Of a DNA stretch of 64,000 nucleotides, positions 55,041 through 64,000 are shown one piece after another. Origin of the DNA: Limnanthes douglasii subsp. nivea. Taxonomy: Eukaryota; Streptophyta; Magnoliopsida; Brassicales; Limnanthaceae. Under the pieces are notes generated by a model that searched no databases, was not told the origin of the DNA, and saw only the letters and a program-made list of their open reading frames with translations. The translations under genes were made by a program, and so were the position numbers. The stretch is taken from contig JAUPFV010000001.1 of the NCBI GenBank assembly GCA_036936605.1, positions 317,404,250 to 317,468,249 of the forward strand, read 5' to 3'. Every line of letters starts with the position of its first letter. Positions within the stretch are counted from its first letter, which is position 1.

Positions 55041-57095
55041 ATATTATTTGGAAGATTCGATTTTGGTACATTTTCTAATTAAATCGAAAATCTTTATCAT
55101 TAAAGTAATTCTCTTTTCATATTTTAGGACTGGATTCGTCTCTAGATGGTGCACGTCCTTGCCGTGGTTTTGGTGGTTGTCTTGGTAATATTGGTGGTAG
55201 TCTTCGTGGTGGTGGTCGTAGATATAGTGTTGGGGTGGTGGTGGTGATAGTGGTCATGTTGGTGGTAATGGTGGTCGTTGTGGCGGTATTAGTATCGATC
55301 GTGGTTATATTTTTTTAACAAAAATAATAAAATAATAATGGATGTAATGATAACAAATCCACTAACCAAAGAGGTTTCGAAATTCTAAAAAAATAAATCG
55401 GCTTTTTATAATCTTCTTTAGAATGAAGAAGAATAATACAGATTTTGGTTACTGACCAGCACCATATAGCATGATGGTTTATACGATCGGTAATTCACAA
55501 ACTGTGAATTGTTTTAAAGATTATGCATTTAATAACCTGGAGAATACAAAATCCGTTCAACATGTTACAAGCAAAGTCGATTTTCCTCCACTCAACAATA
55601 AACTAGATGTTCTTCAAATGAATATGATTTTTTTGGCTAAATCCAATCTTCAAACTAAGCAACTCCGTTTATTATGTTCAAGGAATAAACCAAAGGTCAT
55701 ATGTTAATATCACGAACCCAAAAGAAAAAAAAATCAAGAACAATGTCAAATTCAAAGAAAAAAAAATCATATCAACATCCCGTTTGACTTTAGCGTTAAA
55801 TAAAATCTGCAAAAAGAAAAATCAAAACAAACATTAGTCGGTAAATTTTCAATTCGAAAACCTAAGCACATTACTATATACAAACTATTAGACTTTATGG
55901 GTTTTCATGGTTAAGTCAATGTTTCTCATTGGAATAGTAGTCATATTATTTTGGAATTTGATGTAATGGAAGATCTTAAAAATTATGGAAGAAGAATGTT
56001 TGGAAAAATAAAGACAAGAGCACGAGGCTTCTCAAACGACTTCCTCATTTTATACAAACAAATAAATTCCAATAGTCTCGGTATAGATATAGATTTCTCT
56101 CAAAAACATACCTGAAATAAATTCCAATATTCTCGGTATAGATATAGATTTCTCTCAAAAACATACCTGAGTTCATGTTTGATGAATGTATAATCAAATA
56201 TGTAGCCAAAGCAATAGAGAATCCTCGTCTTAACAAAAAAACAGAGTCAGACATAATTGTTGCAAAATATGGTTGGAATTAGATATATCACAAGAATTTT
56301 TCACCAAAGTCTGCATAGACTTTGGTAAAAATGATGGTTACTAGCGAGATATAGTGTATCTAGAGGTACCCTACTATTGTTCTAATTACTATCACTTGGG
56401 TCACCGACAGAAGGGCTCCCGAAAACTAAACAACATCAAAGAAAATTTCAAAAGTTGTGATCAAACAAAAGGTTATAAAAACCCTCTAACTCAAGAAAGT
56501 GCTAAGAAACCTAAGATAAAATCTATTTTAAAAAGGGAACCCCACAAAAAAATCAATCATAAGGCGTCAATCAAGAAAAAACATAAACAAATGAAGAGAA
56601 AAATGATCCCAGTATTCAAAATCTTACAACAATAAAATAAGAGAATGATACTCAAAACAAGAACCTAAATTCAATCAGAAACAATGGGAACAAATAACTT
56701 TTATCTTAAAAAAACCAAAGATATTGGTGATCTGAAGGAATCAGATTTCATAGAAGCTCTACAAACTTTAGAAAGCAACACTTTATTCCTGGGCAAAATG
56801 CAAAATGTGGCTTCAGGTAGTAAAGAGGGATGCTCAGGTTCGTTAACATTGACTAGTCTTATAGCTTCTCATGTGTTGAAAAATGTTTACGTAAGTAAAG
56901 ATTTCAAAATAGTCATTAACAAGAAATCGAAAAATTCAAAGGTCAACACTAAATGTCAAAACCTTTATAAACCTCTTTTTTCATAATAGGGTCTGATAAA
57001 CTCACAAAATAAGCTTTTAAATGGCAATCAACCTTATAAGTTGGAACATTAAAGCTCTGACTAAGAGCTTATAGATGATGGGATATGTTTGGTAT
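55041..57095 (+). pseudogene. LINE: ORF1 (DUF4283, zinc knuckle) and start of ORF2
   Basis: Begins with a short GGT array (55130-55310). ORF1-like text follows: an 81-codon frame at 55471-55707, a DUF4283-like stretch (VNVSHWN, HIILEFDVMEDL near 55910-55975), a 55-bp exact-looking duplication (56060-56169), and a zinc-knuckle-like PYYCSNYYHLGHRQKG at 56369-56416 with two Cys lost. Lys-rich tails follow (56354-56635, 56684-56986). ORF2 starts near 57020 with MAINLISWNIKALTKS, matching the N-terminus of the LINE endonuclease, and is cut off within about 70 bp. No target duplication found. Confidence 0.7.
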
Positions 57096-57690
57096 GCTCT
57101 TTCTTCTTGGTTTGGTAGGCATTTGTAACCTTTGTCTGCAGAGTTGTCTTTGAAGAAGAGTTGTCTACGGTATCTGAACCTATCGCTATAAAATTTGATT
57201 GACCTCTATGTCTAGTTGCTCATTGGGATCGTTTTGACCTCAAAGAATAACTTTTTGATATACAGGACTAAGCAGTGGATGAAGGTTCGACTGAAATAGT
57301 ATGCCTGTTATAGGGGTAGCTACCTCTATAGTCGGAGGTCTGACTGATAAAAGTTGGTCTCTCGGATTCTAGTAACCTCGCGGCTCTTCTAGATTTTTTC
57401 TTCTCTTCTTGTATATCTGATAAACGCAACCAACCGTTTAGAGCAGTGGCAACAGTGAACATACAAGTTCCAGAAGGCGTCGTCGGAGAATAACTTTGTG
57501 ATGGCTGTTAGGGCTGTTAGAACAAACAATGAACGTTACGGTGGTAAGCAGGCAGTGCTTCCCTCTCTAGAAATGGATTTTATCTCCCAATAAGCTACTG
57601 GAAAAAGAAAATGAGAAAGGAAAGCATTTATAGGGAATTGCTAAAAAGCCCAACAGCCCCCTACTCACAAACCCAACATTTATAACCCTC
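57096..57690 (-). other. Unidentified; small frame of unknown origin
   Basis: A 64-codon minus frame (57268-57462: ALNGWLRLSDIQEEKKKSRR and ESERPTFISQ) is preceded by a TATA-like CCCTATAAATGC near 57627. Faint resemblance to the start of the Tat antisense ORF (W..S....EE..RRA) is not enough for a call. Confidence 0.25.
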
Positions 57691-57880
57691 ACATAATAGA
57701 TGTGGGACTGTACACGACATGAAAAATACACGATAATACACCACATGGTAAGAGAGGCACTACACCATAGGACAGATGCGTGACAATACACCATATAGTA
57801 GATGTGCGACTGTACATCACATGATAGATGCGGAATTATACACCACATGATTAGTTGACGGATAGTATACCAGATGATAG
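57690..57880. repeat. Irregular short tandem repeats (ACACCACATGATAGATG type)
   Basis: Five or six imperfect units of about 30-40 bp containing ATAGATG(C/T)G(G/C)GA(C/A)T and ACACCA(C/T)AT. Possibly part of an unplaced LTR. Confidence 0.5.
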
Positions 57881-59050
57881 ATTGTATATTAAAAATAAAA
57901 AGTAATTGATGGCTGATGAGAGGAAAGGAAAAGATTATTCATGTGAACAACTAAAATGAGTAATGCAAGACTTACAAAGGAGTAATGCGAGTCTCGAGTC
58001 TCGTAACGTAAAGACTCGAAAACATAACAATAGGTGTGAGACAAGTGTTTATACATAACAATAGATTTTAACTATTAGAAAACTAATAATCAACAACAAC
58101 ATTAAAAACACACATGCACTATAACTTCTTAATATATTTATGATCTTTATTATCAAATTGAGATCCAAAAATTCGAAAACGGTCTATCAAACCCTTTTTT
58201 GCATAAAAAAATCAGAGCTGCAAACAAAGATAATGATTGGGAGCTAATTTATTACGGTTCTTTATCAAAACTATATCCAGACTTGATTTTATATGTTTTT
58301 GACAATAAAATCGCTAAATTTATGTGAAGTCATTGTTCAAAAATCAATAAGTCTTGGGCTTAAATATTTATGTTGGGAGGGATAAAAAGGATAAGTTAAC
58401 AAGTAGCTAGAGAATGAAAGTAAGTGTGATAATCGGGAAAAAACATTATTTTTATTAATTAACTAGATAAATAAGGGAAGCAACATGTAGAAGCTGTAAC
58501 ATAAGGCTCCTATACGTTCACAAACAATGGCTAAAAGATCATTATGTAAAACTAACTATTGGCCCAGATGTGAAGTAAACACTAAGATTTACATTACATG
58601 AAGCAATAATTATCCGGAAAACTCGGAAACAAACTAGTAGCTATTGATGACATTATAAAGAGAAGTTAGAGGTGAAGAAGTAAGAAACACTATAAGCTAG
58701 TGAAGTAGAATAAGAGTGCATTACCAAACTAGATGGCCTTATTCTATATTAAAAAACGAAACACTAGCATGGTAATAGAACATTATAAAGAACCTGATTG
58801 TAATATGAACATTTCTATATTATACCAATGTCCCACGAGTGAAGATCGAACAACTATAGTAAGAGTAATGTGCTAATCCAATACGAGAAAATCATATAGA
58901 CAATTTCTTAGTTTTGAACTACTAACAATACATTCAATACCTCAACCCTTGACTTGCCTATCGCGTTGATATATCCTCCCTTCTGCAGAATTTAGCTTTA
59001 GTTGTGCAACGTTTAGTCTCTCACACTTTTTATTAATGCCACGCTTTTTG
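57881..59050. other. No recognisable feature
   Basis: AT-rich DNA without coding text or paired repeats that I can see. Confidence 0.5.
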
Positions 59051-59843
59051 GATTCATCCATCAAACCCTACACCTTTTTAGAGTCATGTTCATGGAACCC
59101 TAAAGAAGCCAAATAACTAGCCACCAAAGGATAATTGAAGAGATACCACCGCTAGCGCTAGCGCTAGCGCTACCACTACCACCTTCCAAATGAAGTATCT
59201 AACTTTCTTTTTTTGAATTTCGTTCAAACATTGGGTTATATAGTCTCCTTTTCTGCAAACTAAGGGTTGCAGAGCTAAAGCTAAGTCCGTAGAAAGGAAA
59301 CTATATAACCAATTTTTGAACAGAAATTCAAAAAAAAAGTTGATACTACAAAAGAAGGTGGTAGTGGTAGTTCTTCAATTATCCCTACCTTCGATGAACA
59401 TGACTTTAAAAGGATGTGGGGGTTCGATGGATGAATCAGAGAAGCTTGTCACGAAGGAAAACTGGATAAGACTAAGCCTAGCGCTACCGCTACCACTACC
59501 ACCTTCCAAATGAAGTATCTAATTTTCTTTTTTGAATTTCGCTCAAACACTGGGCTATATATTCTACTTTCTGCGGACTAAGGGTAGCAAAGCTAAAACT
59601 AAGTTTGCAGAAAGCAGAATATATAACTAGTGTTTGAACAAAAATTCAAAAAAAAAAGTTATATTACAAAGGAGGGCAGTAGTGATAGCTCCGCAAGGCT
59701 TAGTCTCATCCAGTTCTCTTCCATAACCAGCTATTCCGATTCATCCATCAAACCACACACGCTTTTGAAGTCAAACTCATGTTCATCAAACTAACTGGCC
59801 ACGGTAGGGATAATTGAACAGCTACCACGGCCACCGCTAGCGG
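59051..59843. repeat. Nested inverted-repeat cluster
   Basis: One sequence block (GATTCATCCATC, AGTCATGTTCAT, GATAATTGAAC/GA) occurs three times in alternating sense: 59051-59145 (+), 59371-59437 (-), 59739-59820 (+). Between them lie four alternating copies of a second block (GAATTTCG/TTCAAACA(T/C)TGGG(T/C)TATATA). Two long hairpins result, about 59051-59437 and 59358-59843. A (GCTAGC)n-like run sits at 59151-59171. No coding. Confidence 0.82.
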
Positions 59844-59858
59844 CAGTAAGAAGGGTGG

Positions 59859-60614
59859 CTATGGCAGCGGTGGCGCTGCTAGCGGTCGCTGTGGCAGGGG
59901 TGGCCCTGCTAGCACAGCCACCGCTACCGCCACTGCAGCACCGCTGGCACCGCCGTCACTCTTTGCAGTATCAACATTCTCTTTTGATATCTTATTTACG
60001 ACTCCTTTACTCTTCATAGCAGATTTTAAAACGACTCCCATTCCCCAAATTTTCTGGGACAGAAATAAACTTTGCGTTCATGAAGGTAGAAGGCGTAGTA
60101 GTTCTGCCTACGAGTCACACGTTTTCTCGGATTAGCCTTATACTTCTCTTTCAATCGCCTCATTTTATCTTTAATCTAAGATTTTCTAGCTTCTAGACTA
60201 ATAGAATTGACTATGAAAGCATAGAAATTGTATATATCATAATAAGAGTTTGTACCTTTCTTGTTTACCTACGTCAGCAATCCTTTGAGCACTACAATAT
60301 TAAATTTCCTAACTGTTCCCCCAATCATTATTCTTAGCATCTTTAGGTTTCAAACCAGCCTTACGCTTTCCCTTCGATTCTGTGTCGGATCCTAAATCCC
60401 CAGAGCTCGACTCACCCGATTTAGAGGAACTTTTTCCATCTTCGGATGCGCCAGATTCTTCCTTACTGGCTGCTTTCTTGTTGGATGAGAATCCTTCCTT
60501 ACTGGTGGAATTTTTAAGCTCGACCTCTTTTTTGATGAAGAATTCGGAACTTCGGTTCATGCCACTGTTGATTCGAGACAAAAGACGAGAAATGAAAAGA
60601 TTTAGGGTTTTCAT
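59859..60614 (-). pseudogene. Broken low-copy-type gene, Ser/Lys/Glu-rich and basic parts
   Basis: The first frame (60614-60309) starts ATGAAAACCCTAAATC and encodes a Ser/Glu/Lys-rich acidic stretch (SKEESGASEDGKSSSK, GDLGSDTESKGKRKAG). A second part at about 60172-60045 reads IKDKMRRLKEKYKANP, RKRVTRRQNYYAFYLHERKV and YFCPRKFGEWES, possibly after an intron ending CTTAG. A third frame (60041-59859) turns into Ala/Val-rich (GCGGTAGCGGTGGC) repeat sequence. The acidic N-terminus plus DKMRRLKEKY vaguely recalls GeBP/DUF573 transcription regulators, but the rest does not, so I assign no function. Stops and frame changes suggest a pseudogene or captured fragment. Confidence 0.35.
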
Positions 60615-60619
60615 GTAGC

Positions 60620-61560
60620 ATATAGACTAAAGTGATTAAGAAAGGGTATCGGATTCCATTTACTCGTAATCTATCAAAATAAGATCTTATCACGATATTA
60701 GTCATCGATATAGAAAGTGATTCGGAGAAATTAATCTCTCTGCTCACTTATGGCAAATCAATTGTCCAGATTGAACAATTTCTTTCTCGAATTAGAGACC
60801 TTTTTTCCCCTTTTATGACTCTAATCATGCTTATCGAGAGTAAAACCTCGGTGGACTTTCAAGTGCAAGATGAAGAGTCATTATGAGATGTTCTCCCAAT
60901 CCTCTACTATCAATTCTTGTTCTTGATAGCTTGGGGATAGGCCAATTAAGAGTTAACTAGCATTAATTGTAAAATGCTTACCTTGTTTTTTCTGATTGTA
61001 GAGTTCGACTCCTCCAGGACTTTCAGGAAGCGTGAAGATTCGATACTTGCATTTGGCTAGTTCGTTAGATGTTCTCGAATCTGATTTGTATTCTGCGAAT
61101 CGTAGCAGTTTATATTGCTGAGCCCTAATCTATCAGCTCATGGTTTGAGCTTCCAATCTTGGAGCTTGATCTCGTCGAAGTCTCTGGTGTTTGAAGAAAT
61201 GTTTGCTGCTTCATTCTTCGTTTAAATTCGGTCAGATAGCTTTCAGGGGAGAGATCGAGCTGGTGTTGCGTTGCATGTGATTGGGGTGAGCTTGGAGCTT
61301 CAGTGGGTTTTGATTTGGGGCGCTCTAGAATTTCTAGGGTTTGCTTTCTGAATTTGGGCGTAACGAAAGCTGGTGTTCATCTTCGAAAGAGTCGGGTTGG
61401 AGTAATGGGTTTTCTCTCAAGCTCTCCCCTCTCTTGGAGCTTTCTCGAATGGCTATGGAATCCATATGAGTTTGCGTAGGTCCTTCTATTTTAATTTTCT
61501 TTCTTTGTAATTTACACTCAGCTCTTTGTAATTCAGCTATTTTACTCAAAACGAATTGTG
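60620..61560 (-). other. GC-richer, gene-like DNA of unknown origin
   Basis: Less AT-rich than the flanks. A short minus-strand frame near 60985-61110 (FAEYKSDSRTSNELAKCKYR, IFTLPESPGGVELYNQKK) ends at AACAAG/GTAAGC, a good splice donor. A 71-codon frame lies at 61334-61549. It could be upstream exons of the broken gene or a captured fragment. Nothing can be named. Confidence 0.3.
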
Positions 61561-62017
61561 CTTTTCAATTTGGTAATAAAATTGGTACTGAATTAAAATA
61601 AATAAAAAAGAATAAAAAAATTAGACATTATATCTAATCTAAAGTTACCGTGCTTATGAACTTGGTACTAGTTTATGTTTATAAATTGACGTGCCCATAT
61701 GTTTAAGACCATATTTTTCAAGTATTTTTTCAGTTTTATCCATTTTAAACATTTGTCATCACTGGTTACCAACTTTCTTTTACTAAAAAATATCTTACCC
61801 TCATTAACGAAACATTCATATTAGCTTTTAATGTTTAAATTTGTTGAGTTCAAATAAAATTTTCAGTCAAAACTCAATTTAAATTTATAATGAACTTCCA
61901 TTACTTTTATTTTTCTTTAAATTAATAAAATCACTAATAAAATAATATAAAATTAAATTACTTAATAATTTAAAATTAAAATAAACTATGACATTATTTC
62001 TATTTTATGAATTTTAT

Positions 62018-62064
<47 letters not shown>

Positions 62065-62914
62065 GATTTTACTAATTTACTTAAACGTGGTTTTTTAATT
62101 TCATTTTCTATATAACCAAATCTTACATTTTCTCTTACCCTTTTCATTCCTTTAAATGAAAATGAAATTTTTTTATTGGTTTTGTTGCTAATTGATTTTA
62201 TTGTTTTTGCCCTCCAATTTAGGGAGTTAAAGTTTTTTTAATCTCTTGACTTAGCAATCAAGATTGGATGGAAGATTTAAGGACGCTCGGAGTATACGGA
62301 AAAAATAGGTATTATTGTATTTGTTTTTTTTATACCTGATTACTTTGTAAAACCTTGATTTTTATTTACTCTAAAATTTTGAAAAATCAAAATAAAAACT
62401 CTATGTAAGAGATTGGTTTTCCCTTAAATACGTGAAAGATCAACGACAATAAAATCAAACAAAATTTACGATACAACATTGTTTTTCTCTCATGTAAGGT
62501 TGCTAAACATTGTTTGAGAATACACAACATCAGCTTTTCCCTCGTAAACTTTGTAAATCATATTATGAAATATTTTAATATTTTTAAAATAAACTTTAAA
62601 AGATGTTATATGATGTTGATTTTTATTGTTATTATTAATATTTAGATCTAAATACTCTTTATGTTTGCTTACAAAATTGCAAACCATGATTTTTAGTTAT
62701 TAGAGAACTTCAATAATGTTTTACATGTACCGTAGAGAACTTTAATAGTTCCAGCTTCACTTACGAGATTACAAGTAACCTTTTTGAAAACTAAATATGT
62801 TTAATATTTTGTTTATTATGATTGTTGTAGAAATTTGACTAATTTTAAAACAAACTTTCGGTCTAGCAACCCAAAGAAAATTAGACAAGAGATCCGACTT
62901 TAACATCAAACATC
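61561..62914. other. AT-rich intergenic DNA with an (AT)19 microsatellite
   Basis: A clean AT run at 62025-62062. No coding evidence elsewhere. Confidence 0.6.
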
Positions 62915-63390
62915 TGTTGGAATATATTTATTTAATATATTTATGGACCGACAATAATTTAGACCGGCATGTTAAATAAACATATTTGGTCATTGTCTTA
63001 AGGAAGTTCAAATTAAAAGTAATCAAGTTAATTATTTAATTAACTAAATTTGACCTATTTATGAAAATGCATTATGGGCTCAAGTGTGGTACTCGGGTTG
63101 AATTTGGGCACTATGATGAAGAGGGTCTAAATCTAAACACTTAAGCCTGAATTAATAAATCATTTATATAAATTTAATTATCCATTTATCGGGTTATGGT
63201 CCCTGGACACAAGGAAGTAATAAAGGATGGACTTTATAATGTTAGGCTTAACATTGTAATGACTATAAATAAGAGGCTAGGTTTAGGAATTTCATCATCC
63301 TAAACCCTAATCAAACAGGCAGTCGCTTCCTTCGGTGTCTGGATGCCATTTCTTTCTTTACTAACTCGTTTTGTAGGTTTTTTTAAATCA
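62915..63390 (+). mobile_element. Probable solo LTR (copia-like)
   Basis: 476 bp from TGTTGGAATATA to TTTTAAATCA. The flanking pentamers are ACATC (62910-62914) and ATATC (63391-63395), one mismatch. Contains GACTATAAATAAGAGG as a TATA box near 63260 and a leader with CCTAAACCCTAATC. No internal domain or second LTR is in the window, so it is a solo LTR or a copy whose partner is outside. Confidence 0.5.
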
Positions 63391-64000
63391 ATATCATGCG
63401 ATATTGGATACTTAATACTAGATGACCTATATTATATATACCATGTTTTGTCCCTAGAATAACTTCAGTATATATTTAAGATGATTTTATACCGTATTAT
63501 AAATTAACTATGAGTGTAAAACAAGAGTGAAATTATCAATACATATCAACTCTTTTACCCCTCCTGAATTTTGAAATAACCGTTGAAATGTTTAACTAAA
63601 AAAATTATCTTAAATCAACTCAAGAAAGGTGAAGGTTTTTCATTTTCATACCATAATGTTTTAGCATGCCATTAATGAGTGTCTTTTATGGTAAACCCAT
63701 ATAGTTATTAAGAGTAATCATGATTATTCTTGGTTCATTAATACATAAGACACTTCACCTATAAATTTTAGAATTAATGGAATTTTTTTGATGGTATGGT
63801 GCAAGTCACTTTAATTTATGGTAATTAATACAAAAACCAACTCTAAATTTGAATTCACTCTTAATGAATGAATTAAATTTATAACATTGAGCTAAGTTAA
63901 TCTCAAAACTAAAAGAGATTGTAACTTTGATCGATTACAATATAACTAATGAGGCACTTAGACTTAATGTTATAAATGAATTTCTAATTATTATAGACTA
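63391..64000. other. No recognisable feature
   Basis: AT-rich DNA to the window edge, with no ORF or repeat pair seen. Confidence 0.5.

Noticed and set aside
57567..57848. 93-codon minus ORF with repeated Cys/Trp/Tyr
   Set aside because: Results from short tandem repeats (57690-57880) read in one frame.
1..64000. Endogenous pararetrovirus or other integrated virus
   Set aside because: All RT-bearing segments fit Ty3/gypsy, Ty1/copia or LINE types; no movement protein or coat-protein frame was seen.

Overview
This window is repeat-dominated nuclear DNA from a flowering plant, probably a eudicot. The evidence is the mix of elements: Ty3/gypsy elements of the Tat/Ogre type (second, archaeal-type RNase H, TGGCGCCGTCTGT primer site, antisense extra ORF), Ty1/copia pol remnants, plant L1-type LINEs with a DUF4283 ORF1 and a terminal RNase H, tRNA-derived SINEs, MITEs, and one intact gene for a plant secreted peptide precursor. 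I cannot name the species. There are no prokaryotic operons, rRNA genes, free tRNA genes or CRISPR arrays.

Layout. 1-3.7 kb: heavily decayed gypsy gag-pol (minus strand) holding a MITE with a 9-bp target duplication. 3974-7679: 5'-truncated LINE (minus) with a perfect 20-bp target duplication and one premature stop inside ORF2. 7.8-8.3 kb: an AT-rich tandem repeat and a SINE fragment. 8.3-10.4 kb: nothing recognised. 10951-21636: complete Tat-type element 'Tat-1' (minus), TSD ATATA, inserted into the 3' end of an older copia pol that continues at 21.6-22.9 kb. 23.7-24.3 kb: a CGGTTC-rich, possibly hAT-like repeat. 25584-26129: an intact gene encoding a secreted precursor with five SGPxPGxGH-type peptide units, the most gene-like locus here. 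28.5-41.0 kb: a decayed LINE (ORF1 and endonuclease) split by a second, younger Tat element 'Tat-2' (28980-39512, plus, TSD GCTTC). 41.0-42.0 kb: the 3' end of another gypsy element. 42.0-48.4 and 48.4-50.4 kb: two old Tat-like copies, the first carrying a probable solo LTR. 50.4-52.8 kb: a giant imperfect GGT-type trinucleotide array with a SINE inside. 52.8-57.1 kb: a LINE ORF1 region that is tandemly duplicated together with AT-rich and GGT arrays. 59.0-59.9 kb: nested inverted repeats. 59.9-60.6 kb: a broken low-copy-looking gene (minus). 62.9-63.4 kb: a probable solo LTR.

How the parts relate. Almost everything is nested retrotransposon debris. Tat-1 and Tat-2 share one plan: LTR, PBS, gag, PR, RT, RNase H, aRNH, integrase, a closed GGTCGGG...CCCGACC block, an 88-90 bp minisatellite, an antisense two-exon ORF with its own TATA-like box, a polypurine tract, and the second LTR. 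Comparing the two copies shows that the antisense ORF, its intron position and its TATA spacing are conserved, which suggests a once-functional antisense gene. Both copies now carry stops in gag-pol and in the antisense ORF. All boundaries without a stated target duplication are approximate. Alignments were made by eye, and no database search was possible.
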